DNA of 33,972 bases from a bacterium. Its GTDB lineage: Bacteria; Patescibacteriota; Patescibacteriia; JACQRZ01. Of the stretch, positions 1 through 7,629 are shown piece after piece (positions within the stretch are counted from its first letter, which is position 1; each line of letters opens with the position of its first letter). The notes beneath the pieces were generated by a model. It was not told where the DNA came from. It searched no databases and worked only from the letters and a program-made list of their open reading frames with translations. The translations under genes were made by a program, and so were the position numbers. The stretch spans positions 1 to 33,972 of the forward strand of contig JAUYIE010000018.1 in NCBI GenBank assembly GCA_030688365.1, in the 5' to 3' direction.

Positions 1-784
1 ATGGATGATTTTTTACCATGAAGTATAAAAGATGTGCCGCCTTTTCTTCCACAGAGGGGTATACCGATTTTCCACCAAATGACTGCATAACATTTCCCAC
101 AATACCATCAACATTTCCCACATTTCGTTCGTACCCAAACAAGTCAGTTGCTTCTCCTTTTTTCATCAGTGAGATTTTAAAATCGATCAGCGCTTTTGAT
201 AACTGCTCCGCCGTAAGCGCCACAGATTTTCTCGTCGCACCTTTATTGGCAAGTACATCTCTGTCATAGGCATCAAGCGAAAGCCATGTATCAGCAAAGG
301 CTGAAATTAATTCCAATACACTTGCATGATCAATGGGCGTGCCAGCAGGTAAAAGTTGCTTAATATTCTCAATCGCCTTCTGAAATTCTACATAATGATG
401 TTTGATAACCTTTGGGTTCAATGTATATCCTTTGGTAATATGCTGACGGAGTGTTTTTGTTGCCCACTGACGAAATTCAAGTGCTACTCTTGAGTTTGTC
501 CTATATCCAACGCTCAAGACAACATCAAGAGAGTACAAAGTGACGGGTTTATCAGAATTTGCATTATGCATTTTTTGCATATTGCTTTTTTCATCAATCT
601 CGCCGTCTTTGAATATATTCTTTATGTGACGGGAGACTACTGACTGATCAACATCAAAAAGATCAACGATCTGCGCCTGTGTAGCCCAAACAGTTTCTCG
701 ATTCAAATCACCGCGAAGCTCGATTGCTCCCGTCTTTGTCTGATAAACGATTATTTCATCTTTCTTTTTTATAATTTTTTTCAT
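1..784 (-). CDS. RhuM-Fic/Doc fusion protein, C-terminus cut by window edge
   Basis: Minus-strand reading frame from ATG at 784 running off the left edge, 261 codons and no stop. The first ~110 residues have RhuM-family features: a phage-antirepressor-like start with motif VWATQAQIVDLFDVDQSVVS, then TLYSLDVVLSVGYRTNSRVA and EFRQWATKTL. The last visible residues, EEKAAHLLYFMVKNHP, match the start of the Fic/Doc catalytic motif HPFxxGNKR, so the window ends just inside the active site. Known family: RhuM N-domains fused to death-on-curing Fic domains; Fic enzymes transfer AMP or phosphate to protein targets. The role as a toxin or regulator is inference. A weak promoter (TTGTGA, 18 nt, TATATA at 802-807) would give a leader of only about 11 nt, and there is no Shine-Dalgarno. 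Start choice is supported by the lysine-rich N-terminus just before the conserved block. Confidence 0.85.
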   Translation of the reverse strand, partial: MKKIIKKKDEIIVYQTKTGAIELRGDLNRETVWATQAQIVDLFDVDQSVVSRHIKNIFKDGEIDEKSNMQKMHNANSDKPVTLYSLDVVLSVGYRTNSRVALEFRQWATKTLRQHITKGYTLNPKVIKHHYVEFQKAIENIKQLLPAGTPIDHASVLELISAFADTWLSLDAYDRDVLANKGATRKSVALTAEQLSKALIDFKISLMKKGEATDLFGYERNVGNVDGIVGNVMQSFGGKSVYPSVEEKAAHLLYFMVKNHP

Positions 785-829
785 GGATATAATGCAAAGA
801 CTATATATCTAATATTAGCAAAAAATCAC

Positions 830-863
830 AAAAAACTCCAGCGGACATTTCGGCTGGCTGGAG
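830..863 (-). terminator. Rho-independent terminator
   Basis: On the minus strand a 7-bp CTCCAGC/GCTGGAG stem (836-842 with 857-863) is followed by six T residues (830-835). It lies downstream of the SWIM gene and just upstream of the RhuM-Fic gene, so it should separate the two transcripts. Confidence 0.75.
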
Positions 864-876
864 CGTGTATGTCATT

Positions 877-904
877 ACTATACCATATATAAATATTCAA
901 TCAA
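877..904 (-). promoter_or_regulatory. Possible promoter directly upstream of a terminator
   Basis: Minus strand TTGATT (899-904), 16-nt spacer, TATAGT (877-882) preceded by TGG (extended -10 form). Transcription from here would meet the 830-863 terminator within about 40 nt. It could be fortuitous in an AT-rich gap, or make a very short RNA or attenuated leader for the RhuM-Fic gene. Confidence 0.3.
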
Positions 905-950
905 GAATGTCGCCATGGATTCGTTTTTCATGTGCATTACTCTAAACTCG

Positions 951-1724
951 CTAGTATTTTTCCACCAACCCTTCATCCACTATCCTGACCAGTGATTCCT
1001 CCCAGCCAAAACACGTCTCTCTATCACATAATTTTTTAAATGCTTTAATACATGATTGATCCATTTTTGCGTATTCCTCAAGCATTACCACGACTTCGCC
1101 GATAAATCCCCCGACCGTGCCATCCGAATCATCAACACCACCCCGACACAACCTATCATCAAGCCGCAAAAGCATATCAACAAGCAATCCTGCCGTCTGT
1201 TCGCTTACTGGTAAATCGGATATAATCTTTGCCAAACGATTACATCCCTCCGAAAGCGAGTTTTGATATGAAAACCAAATTCGAGAAGGCCCCTCATACG
1301 ATTTTATATATCGCATGGCGCCACTGATAGATTTTTTTATCGCGGATAACTCGGTTTTCTTCAACGTTCCCAAGGTACCACTGAAAGATACCTGCACCGT
1401 TTGTCGTTTATCCTCACCAGAAAGAGGTCTGCCTTCTTTTACCGCATACAGAGACAAAGCAACCAGATGCTTGCACAGCGTATCATTTTTACCAAGATAA
1501 CATTCGCAATAACCATACCCATATCGTCGCGCTTCAATAGAGACACGATACGGTTTTGTGCCAATCACCAATGCTGCATATGCACCAATACCTTCTTTGA
1601 ATTGCGTCACTTTTCCGCTTTCATACAAATCAACCGCCTTTTCAAAAGTCGTCGCGTCAGTCGCGTATTTAATTTTTTCAAGATCAAATTTTGGTGGCGT
1701 CATAGTATTTTCGTCGGATGTCAT
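951..1724 (-). CDS. SWIM zinc-finger domain protein
   Basis: 257-residue protein. Residues ~72-87 carry the SWIM pattern CxCx(n)CxH as CECYLGKNDTLCKH, preceded by the usual aromatic/glycine stretch (RRYGYGYCEC). SWIM zinc fingers bind DNA or protein partners and are found in SWI2/SNF2 helicases, transposases and stand-alone bacterial proteins. This one has no helicase or nuclease part; residues ~95-257 are mostly helical and I recognise no further domain. It lies 9 nt downstream of a small coiled-coil gene and probably shares its transcript, which ends at 830-863. No Shine-Dalgarno precedes the ATG. A DNA-binding role is inference. Confidence 0.75.
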   Translation of the reverse strand: MTSDENTMTPPKFDLEKIKYATDATTFEKAVDLYESGKVTQFKEGIGAYAALVIGTKPYRVSIEARRYGYGYCECYLGKNDTLCKHLVALSLYAVKEGRPLSGEDKRQTVQVSFSGTLGTLKKTELSAIKKSISGAMRYIKSYEGPSRIWFSYQNSLSEGCNRLAKIISDLPVSEQTAGLLVDMLLRLDDRLCRGGVDDSDGTVGGFIGEVVVMLEEYAKMDQSCIKAFKKLCDRETCFGWEESLVRIVDEGLVEKY

Positions 1725-1733
1725 TGAGTATAT

Positions 1734-2045
1734 TTATCCATCCAATTCGCTATCCGAGAATTGACTCTCAATGAACGCTTCCTGATATTTCAACATCTGT
1801 AAATCTTTTTTCAGTTCACTATTCCTATTCTGTTCCTGTGCAAGCATATCCTTCAGTGCTTGTGCGGTGTATATGAAATAATTCTTTATATCCTCCGGAG
1901 TATCCTGCATACTCAAAATTTTATTCTCTACTTTGACCTTCGCGCCTAAAATAGAGAGTTCAAGATCGGACTCTTGAACTTCGCGTTCCTTATTGGTGAT
2001 GTTGCGTGAGACCTCCTCTATCAAATGTTGTTTTACGTTTGGCAT
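1734..2045 (-). CDS. Small coiled-coil hypothetical protein
   Basis: 103 residues, strongly charged and helical, with a heptad-like stretch around residues 60-90 (ALKDMLAQEQNRNSELKKDL). No catalytic motif, membrane segment or known family is visible. It is first in a two-gene unit with the SWIM protein (9-nt gap), so the two may act together. A plausible promoter sits at 2074-2102, giving a ~22-nt leader without a Shine-Dalgarno sequence. Function unknown. Confidence 0.6.
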   Translation of the reverse strand: MPNVKQHLIEEVSRNITNKEREVQESDLELSILGAKVKVENKILSMQDTPEDIKNYFIYTAQALKDMLAQEQNRNSELKKDLQMLKYQEAFIESQFSDSELDG

Positions 2046-2073
2046 ATATTTTGAATATTCGTACGCTAGATTA

Positions 2074-2102
2074 AGCGTAGCGGATTATGACAAGAAATTC
2101 AA
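2074..2102 (-). promoter_or_regulatory. Promoter of coiled-coil/SWIM genes
   Basis: Minus strand TTGAAT (2097-2102), 17-nt spacer, TACGCT (2074-2079). The -10 box is the first arm of an inverted repeat ACGCT-6 nt-AGCGT. The same -35/-10 pair (TTGAAT/TACGCT, 16-nt spacer) stands before the gene starting at 26020. Confidence 0.45.
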
Positions 2103-2195
2103 TGATTCTATTAAATTGGCGACGGTTGGGTTTGGGGAACCATGGGGAATTCTTTTTGAATTCAACACAAAATTGGATTTCGGGCAGGGGAATTT

Positions 2196-2226
2196 TAAAA
2201 ACAGAAGCACCCCTTGTGGGGGTGCT
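2196..2226 (-). terminator. Terminator of the tRNA-Asn transcript
   Basis: Perfect 8-bp stem AGCACCCC/GGGGTGCT (2206-2213 with 2219-2226), 5-nt loop, followed on the minus strand by TTCTGTTTTT. It starts 22 nt after the tRNA-Asn 3' end. Confidence 0.85.
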
Positions 2227-2247
2227 AATCTAAAAACAGGTCGTATG

Positions 2248-2547
2248 CTCGGGAGGTGGGATTCGAACCCACGACCAATTGGTTACACGTGATCTATATA
2301 TTTCTATACGGCGTGGACTATATCTTCATCCATTTACATGGATGCGAGGCGCTTCCCCCTATTGCTAGAGGTACTCCTAAAAAGGATAGTCTCTGAACCT
2401 TCCCCTAATGGGGCTTGGCTGCGGATTACCATAGACATGCGCTGTCGTTAGGCTTCCCGCAATTCACCTCGAGATCATTCCGATGTTACCACCGGAAGCT
2501 GCGTTTATTATTCACAGCCAACTGCTCTACCACTGAGCTACTCCCGA
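2248..2547 (-). tRNA. tRNA-Asn(GUU) interrupted by a group I intron
   Basis: Exons 2514-2547 and 2248-2285 join to a 72-nt cloverleaf. Acceptor 5' TCGGGAG pairs with CTCCCGA, the D arm is GCTC/GAGC, the anticodon stem GTTGG/CCAAT, the T arm GTGGG-TTCGAAT-CCCAC, and the discriminator is G. The spliced anticodon loop CTGTTAA reads GUU (Asn). U1-A72 and G73 are typical of bacterial tRNA-Asn, and the D-arm and loop sequences closely follow the Bacillus-type tRNA-Asn as I recall it. The gene is split after U35, inside the anticodon. CCA is not encoded. It has its own promoter (2574-2601) and terminator (2196-2226). Without the intron the contiguous sequence would show GTG (His), but the arms would not close. 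Confidence 0.93.
2286..2513 (-). ncRNA. Group I self-splicing intron in tRNA-Asn
   Basis: 228 nt with no ORF. P1: exon GCTGT pairs with intron GCAGC, placing a U.G wobble at the 5' splice site. P2: TTCCGGTG/CATCGGAA closed by a GTAA loop. Core elements read on the minus strand: P, AATTGCGGGAAGC (2452-2464); Q, TAATCCGCAGCCAAGC (2413-2428); R, GTTCAGAGACTAT (2386-2398); S, AAGATATAGTCC (2315-2326). P4 (TGCGG/CCGCA) and P7 (GACTAT/ATAGTC) pair perfectly. The last intron base is G (2286), as expected for omega-G. The core resembles the small introns of bacterial tRNA-Leu and tRNA-Ile (IC3-like; subgroup is my inference). It should splice using guanosine without protein endonuclease help. Confidence 0.93.
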
Positions 2548-2573
2548 ATATAATCCAAAAGAACGTACCACCA

Positions 2574-2601
2574 ATAGTAGCACGTCCTTACTGTTTTGCA
2601 A
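2574..2601 (-). promoter_or_regulatory. Promoter of tRNA-Asn
   Basis: Minus strand TTGCAA (2596-2601), 16-nt spacer, TACTAT (2574-2579) with TGC just before it (extended -10). Expected start near 2567, about 20 nt before the tRNA 5' end. Confidence 0.65.
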
Positions 2602-2620
2602 GAGGTTAATCTGACCAACT

Positions 2621-3865
2621 CTACACGTAATCTCTCAACTTATCCATACCCACGAGCTTCTCAATCTTTTCAAGCGCCTTTGCTTCAATCTGACGGATAC
2701 GCTCGCGGGTCACACCAAACTCTTCGCCGACTTCTTCCAGTGTATGAGAAACGCCATCCAAAAGTCCAAATCGCATTTCCAATATTTTTTGTTCACGAGG
2801 GTGCAACGTGCTGATGATATCTTGCATACGTTCTTTCAAAAGTTGTAACGCTGCCGCCCGATCGGGTGTTATCGTTCGTTGATCCTCAATAAAATCCTCC
2901 AATGTACTATTTTCATCCTCATCTCCGATAGACGTATCAATAGAAATAGTATCTTGATTGATCTTGATAATATGACGCACCTTATCAACATTTTCACCCA
3001 TTTCCGCCGCAACTTCTTCAGGCAACGGTTCGCGCCCAAGATCTTGAATCAACTGACGCTGAATCTGTTGAAACTTATTGATAGTCTCCACCATATGAAC
3101 AGGGATACGGATCGTACGCGATTGATCAGCAAGAGCACGAGTGATCGCCTGGCGAATCCACCATGTCGCATATGTTGAAAACTTATATCCTTTCCTGTAG
3201 TCAAACTTCTCTACCGCTCGAAACAGTCCGATGTTTCCTTCCTGAATCAAATCCAAAAGTGAAAGACTTTTATCAACGAATTTTTTTGCGATAGACACTA
3301 CCAAACGCAAGTTTGCTTCAATCAACCGTTGTTCCGCTTCATTGTCACCACGTTCTTTCTTTTTGGCAAGCATGACCTCCTCTTCAGAATTAAGAAGTGG
3401 CACCTTACCGATCTCTCGCAAATACATCTGAATAGAATCAGCAGAAATATCAGAAAGATCAATCATCACGCGCTTCTTCTCTTTGCCTGTCATCGCCTTT
3501 TCACCTTCACCCGTGATCGGCGAAGATGTCCCGCCCAGTATTCCTCCTTTTCGTTCCAAAATCTGGATACTGTGATCATCAATTTCATCAAGAAAATCTT
3601 CATACTGTTCCAAAAACTCTTCAACATCTGAAAAATATAAAACAATCTCATCTTCAGTGAGAAATCCGCGCGATCGGCCTTTTTGTAATAATGAATCAAG
3701 TCTCTCCCGTGGAGGAAACACCGCCTTTGGAGCGATCGGTCGTACCGGGAGCTTTTGAGTTAGCTTCTTTTTTATGGTGGGCTTTGAGGCACGCGATCCC
3801 GCTTTTTTCGCGATCGGTTTCCTCTTTAGACCCGTTTTTTGCTTGGAAGGTTTCTTCTTTGTCAT
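2621..3865 (-). CDS. rpoD: RNA polymerase sigma-70 factor RpoD
   Basis: 414-residue primary sigma factor. The first ~45 residues are a lysine-rich tail. A short region 1.1-like segment follows ([13 protein letters not shown]), then region 1.2 ([16 protein letters not shown]), region 2 with the core-binding and -10-reading helices ([34 protein letters not shown]), region 3 ([11 protein letters not shown]) and region 4.2 with the -35 helix-turn-helix ([20 protein letters not shown]). It directs RNA polymerase to housekeeping promoters, which fits the TTGACA/TATAAT-type boxes seen across this window. It is the last gene of the suf-dnaG-rpoD run, 48 nt after dnaG. An AGGAG lies 14 nt before the ATG, rather far for a Shine-Dalgarno. 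Confidence 0.98.
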   Translation of the reverse strand: MTKKKPSKQKTGLKRKPIAKKAGSRASKPTIKKKLTQKLPVRPIAPKAVFPPRERLDSLLQKGRSRGFLTEDEIVLYFSDVEEFLEQYEDFLDEIDDHSIQILERKGGILGGTSSPITGEGEKAMTGKEKKRVMIDLSDISADSIQMYLREIGKVPLLNSEEEVMLAKKKERGDNEAEQRLIEANLRLVVSIAKKFVDKSLSLLDLIQEGNIGLFRAVEKFDYRKGYKFSTYATWWIRQAITRALADQSRTIRIPVHMVETINKFQQIQRQLIQDLGREPLPEEVAAEMGENVDKVRHIIKINQDTISIDTSIGDEDENSTLEDFIEDQRTITPDRAAALQLLKERMQDIISTLHPREQKILEMRFGLLDGVSHTLEEVGEEFGVTRERIRQIEAKALEKIEKLVGMDKLRDYV

Positions 3866-3913
3866 GAAAAATAAATAAACTCCTTCACTAAGGCATTGAA
3901 TAAATGTATGATA

Positions 3914-5689
3914 TCACATTTTCTGAATCTTTTGAAACTCCTCCATATATTGAGATACGGACTTTCCATCATGTTCTCGCTCCGCGTTTGCCATCAATGT
4001 CTGGAGTTCCTGTAGACGATGTTCACGATATCGCGAACGTATACGTGCGCACAAACCTTCAGTTTTACCGGGTTCCGATTCCTCAAACGCGACTGCAGCA
4101 TCAATACGTTGCGCCAAATCCGCATCAAAAGAAAGCGAAGCTACCAGTGTGCCAAAAGACGGTAATGAAGTACTATCACTATAATCCGAGCACAGCAGAT
4201 TGTAAAGAGCAGAAATGTCCGTATCCAAAACCATATCTGATCTGACAAGCCCTGATGCTGTACCTATGGACTCCGGAGACTGCAAAAGCGAGACAATAAA
4301 AGAAAATTCAAGCGAATCTATACGTGACCGACTTTTAGTAACACTCCCCGATGCAGGACTGACAGTTGCAGGACGAAATGGCATCCGCAAGCGCTTTTTG
4401 GCTGTATCGAGCTCCTCCCATAAAATCGTCTCTGATATGCTCATTTGTTGCGCTAAATACGTTACCCAATGATCTTGCATAATACGATCAGGAATACGAT
4501 TAATAAAAGCCAAAATCTTATGTGCTGACTGTGTTTTTGTGTGTGGATCACGTAAAACATTGTTGCGCAACTCATTTTTAGTCAGAAACTCAATAAATGG
4601 CATCGCATTTTTTACCGATACACCCCACCCTTCCGGATCTTTACGAATACACTCGTCCGGGTCTTTATAAAGGGCATTCCCGTCTGTATCACGAGGTAAC
4701 TGAATAATCTGTGCATCTATACCCTCCTTGAGTGCTATATCAACCCCCCGCTCTGTCGCTTGAACACCTGCAGCGTCCGAATCAAAACAGAATAAAAAAC
4801 GTTGAGTAAATCTTTTGATTAGCTTTATCTGATCAACAGTGAGTGCAGTACCGCAACTCGCCACTACATTTCGCACACCACCTTGTACCAATCCTATGAC
4901 ATCCATATATCCTTCCACGATGATTGCTTGATCATCTTGGCGTATTGCATGACGTGCACGATCCAAATTAAAAACAACACGACTTTTGTCATACAATGTT
5001 GTTTGTGGTGAGTTTAAATATTTTGGCGCGTTTTCTTTTTCATGCAAAATGCGTCCACCAAATCCCACCGTATGTCCATTGATATCGCGAATAGGGATCA
5101 TGATACGATCACGAAATCTATCCATTGCTCTTCCTCTTTCTTTGACCACCACAAGACCGACATCAATGATTTCTGGCGTGGTATATTTTTTACTAATCAA
5201 GTATTGATAGAGGCGGTCAAAATCCTGTAGCGCATATCCAAAAGAAAATTCGTCTTGGATGTCTATAGTGATTCCTCGATCCGTGAGGTATTCTCTTGCC
5301 TCCTGACCTTGAGGTGCGCGGGAAATGGCCTGACAAAAATAATCACTCGCCAGTCCCATGAGCTCATATAATCGTTCTTTCTTATCTTTTGGTTGTCCGG
5401 TAAAGCTTGTCTGTAAGGTAACACCTGTGCGTTTTGCCAGTATCTGTAATGCTTCTTTAAACTCTAGCCCTTCGATTTTTGTAAAAAACGTAAATATATC
5501 TCCTCCTTCACCGCAACCAAAACAATGCCAGATTTGCTTTGACGCACTTACCATAAATGACGGACTTTTTTCTTTATGAAAAGGACACGGTGCTTTAAAA
5601 TTACTTCCCGCTTGTTTGAGCGGAAAATATTCTTTTACTAACTCAACAATATCAAGTCTGTCTTTGATTTGTTGCACGGATGTATCCAT
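3914..5689 (-). CDS. dnaG: DNA primase DnaG
   Basis: 591 residues. The N-terminal CHC2 zinc-binding domain shows C-P-F-H near residue 36 and CFGCG near residue 57. A catalytic core follows, with Toprim motifs VEGYMDVI and CFDSDAAG (metal-binding acidic residues present). The C-terminal ~150 residues should bind the replicative helicase. It makes RNA primers at the replication fork. I chose ATG 5689 (MDTSVQQIKDRLDIVELV), because the upstream ATG at 5719 lies inside sufT and adds ten residues absent from primases. With that start the gap after sufT is 7 nt. The dnaG-rpoD order is the conserved macromolecular-synthesis pair; here it follows suf genes. Confidence 0.97.
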   Translation of the reverse strand: MDTSVQQIKDRLDIVELVKEYFPLKQAGSNFKAPCPFHKEKSPSFMVSASKQIWHCFGCGEGGDIFTFFTKIEGLEFKEALQILAKRTGVTLQTSFTGQPKDKKERLYELMGLASDYFCQAISRAPQGQEAREYLTDRGITIDIQDEFSFGYALQDFDRLYQYLISKKYTTPEIIDVGLVVVKERGRAMDRFRDRIMIPIRDINGHTVGFGGRILHEKENAPKYLNSPQTTLYDKSRVVFNLDRARHAIRQDDQAIIVEGYMDVIGLVQGGVRNVVASCGTALTVDQIKLIKRFTQRFLFCFDSDAAGVQATERGVDIALKEGIDAQIIQLPRDTDGNALYKDPDECIRKDPEGWGVSVKNAMPFIEFLTKNELRNNVLRDPHTKTQSAHKILAFINRIPDRIMQDHWVTYLAQQMSISETILWEELDTAKKRLRMPFRPATVSPASGSVTKSRSRIDSLEFSFIVSLLQSPESIGTASGLVRSDMVLDTDISALYNLLCSDYSDSTSLPSFGTLVASLSFDADLAQRIDAAVAFEESEPGKTEGLCARIRSRYREHRLQELQTLMANAEREHDGKSVSQYMEEFQKIQKM

Positions 5690-5696
5690 AAAAAAA

Positions 5697-6038
5697 TTAC
5701 ATTCCAAATAACATTGCACGCAAACTTTCTTCTACTCGCTCGGTATCCCATGCAGGTTCCCATACAACATTGACGATCACTTCATTCACATCATCAAGTA
5801 ACATCAGAGTTTCTTTTACTTGAGCGACCAACTCCTGCCCTGCGGGACATCCCATGCTGGTAAATGTCATATCAACTGTAGCAATACCGTTCTCAATTTC
5901 CACATTATAAATAAGTCCAAGGTCAACAATCCCAATGCCGATCTCAGGATCCTCAATCGTGTTGAGTAGATGCCACTCATCGCCGACTCGTTCTGCCGGT
6001 GATACGATACGTGTCGCGACTGTTTTTAATTGATTCAT
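5697..6038 (-). CDS. sufT: SufT / MIP18-family Fe-S assembly factor
   Basis: ~113-residue DUF59/MIP18 domain protein with the hallmark segments NTIEDPEIGIGIVDLGLIYN and TSMGCPAG (conserved cysteine). Family members help mature or insert Fe-S clusters; stand-alone copies inside suf operons are called SufT. A GTG at 6050, directly after the sufU stop, could add four residues; I preferred ATG 6038. The frame ends 7 nt before the chosen dnaG start, so primase translation is probably coupled to it. No Shine-Dalgarno visible. Confidence 0.9.
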   Translation of the reverse strand: MNQLKTVATRIVSPAERVGDEWHLLNTIEDPEIGIGIVDLGLIYNVEIENGIATVDMTFTSMGCPAGQELVAQVKETLMLLDDVNEVIVNVVWEPAWDTERVEESLRAMLFGM

Positions 6039-6050
6039 ATTTGTGTTCAC

Positions 6051-6419
6051 TTACGCCTTGTGTTCCAATGAGCGTACGACTGCCTCCTGTCCGAGGATAG
6101 CACACTTGATACGGGAAGGACTCAATGTGACACCAAGCATACTCTGTATGTCTTCTGGTGTCATTTGTATAACATCTTCACATGTTTTCCCTATAATACG
6201 GTCGCTAAGCATTGACATAGTGGCAGTACTGATAGCACAACCTGTACTTTCAAACCCAACGTTCTCTATCCTATCATGCGGATCAGTCATAACCTCAATG
6301 GTTATAGTATCACCACAAAGAGGATTATGCACGGTTATGTGATCTTTGACATCAGAAAGCAAGCCATGATGATGGGGATGCTTATAATGATCAAGTATAA
6401 TCTCTGAATAAATATCCAT
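6051..6419 (-). CDS. sufU: SufU-type Fe-S scaffold / sulfur acceptor
   Basis: 122 residues with all three metal/sulfur cysteines: C35 (NPLCGD), C61 (GCAIS) and C106 (IKCAIL), plus the aspartate after C35. Family: SufU accepts persulfide sulfur from SufS, whereas IscU is a scaffold. Residue wording is SufU-like, but the spacing between the second and third cysteines (45) is close to that of IscU. The ~20-residue insertion typical of Bacillus SufU is therefore missing. It lies 6 nt after sufS and directly abuts sufT. Confidence 0.92.
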   Translation of the reverse strand: MDIYSEIILDHYKHPHHHGLLSDVKDHITVHNPLCGDTITIEVMTDPHDRIENVGFESTGCAISTATMSMLSDRIIGKTCEDVIQMTPEDIQSMLGVTLSPSRIKCAILGQEAVVRSLEHKA

Positions 6420-6425
6420 ATAGTG

Positions 6426-7628
6426 TTATATAAACTTCTCTTGAACCGCATGTAGGGCAAGGATAAGTGCGTCAATATCTTCTTTTGTATTGTAGATACC
6501 AAAACTGATCCGAGCAGTCGCACTTACTCCCAGTCGTTTCATAAGTGGTTGTGCACAATGATGACCGGCACGTATAGCGATGTTTTGAGTATTACAAATA
6601 GCCGCGATGTCGTGCGGGTGTATGCCCTTCATTGAAAATGACAAAATACTAGATCCATTGATGACGGGGTGAAATAATGTAAGTCCGTCTATTTTTGAAA
6701 GTTTTTCATGAGCATAATCGCTGAGCATACGTTCATGGTTACAAATTTCTTGAATACCAATGGTTTCTATAAACTGTACGGCAGCACCCAACCCGATGAC
6801 TTGTGCAATGGGCGGTGTGCCTCCTTCAAATCGAGTCGGTACATCTCTATATGTAACTTCTTCAAGCGATACGAGGTCAACCATTCCACCGCCATAAAGA
6901 AAAGGATCCATTGATGCAAGTAATTCTGGCTTACCGTATAACACACCTACTCCAGTTGGTCCATACATTTTATGCCCGGAAAAGGCAAAGAAATCCATGT
7001 CATCTTTTTCAACATCACATGATCTGTGCGCAACACCCTGTGCACCATCCACCAAGACTTTTGCACCATATTCATGTGCCATGCGTGTGATGGTACTGAT
7101 ATCATTTGTCGTCCCCGTCACATTTGAAATCGCCGTCACACACACTAATTTCACTTTTTTAGAAAGCATACGTGCATAGGCGTCCATATCAAGGGTGAAA
7201 TCATCAGATAGCGAAATTATTTTCATTTGCGCTCCTGTTTTTTTACACACCTCATACCATGGCACGAAATTTGAATGATGCTCAAGTTCGCTCACCAATA
7301 TCTCATCGCCTTTCTGTACATGTGTTTCTGCCCAGCCATGCGCTACAAGATTGATACTTTCAGTTGTCCCCCGAGTAAAAATGATTTGCGATATATCGTC
7401 AGCACCAATAAACCGCGCGACTATTTCACGTACTTGTTCATATGCACCACTTGCATGTTCTGAAATATCATAGATACCCCGATGAATATTTGCGCGATAT
7501 TTCGTATAATACTTATATATCTCATCTAAGACCACTGATGGGGTTTGTGTTGTTGCCGCATTATCCAAATACACCAACTCATTGTCGGCTTGAAGCAGTG
7601 GAAATTGTGAACGTAAATTTTTTTTCAT
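6426..7628 (-). CDS. sufS: Cysteine desulfurase SufS
   Basis: 400-residue class V aminotransferase-fold, PLP-dependent enzyme that takes sulfur from cysteine as a persulfide. The PLP lysine is K220 in SGHKMYGPTGVG, the upstream PLP aspartate is in VDGAQGVAH, and the catalytic cysteine is C358 in RAGHHCAQP. The N-terminal YLDNAATTQTP and EHHSNFVPW motifs are typical of SufS (group II) rather than IscS. It starts 1 nt after sufD and is followed by its partner sufU. Full length for the family. Confidence 0.97.
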   Translation of the reverse strand: MKKNLRSQFPLLQADNELVYLDNAATTQTPSVVLDEIYKYYTKYRANIHRGIYDISEHASGAYEQVREIVARFIGADDISQIIFTRGTTESINLVAHGWAETHVQKGDEILVSELEHHSNFVPWYEVCKKTGAQMKIISLSDDFTLDMDAYARMLSKKVKLVCVTAISNVTGTTNDISTITRMAHEYGAKVLVDGAQGVAHRSCDVEKDDMDFFAFSGHKMYGPTGVGVLYGKPELLASMDPFLYGGGMVDLVSLEEVTYRDVPTRFEGGTPPIAQVIGLGAAVQFIETIGIQEICNHERMLSDYAHEKLSKIDGLTLFHPVINGSSILSFSMKGIHPHDIAAICNTQNIAIRAGHHCAQPLMKRLGVSATARISFGIYNTKEDIDALILALHAVQEKFI

Positions 7629-7629
7629 A

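Noticed and set aside
2513-2547. tRNA-His reading (contiguous anticodon GTG) without an intron
   Set aside because: The 3' half of the cloverleaf is 228 nt away, the group I core fills the gap, and the spliced loop and G73 fit tRNA-Asn.
5690-5719. Longer dnaG start at 5719
   Set aside because: The ten extra residues are read from the end of sufT and are not primase-like.
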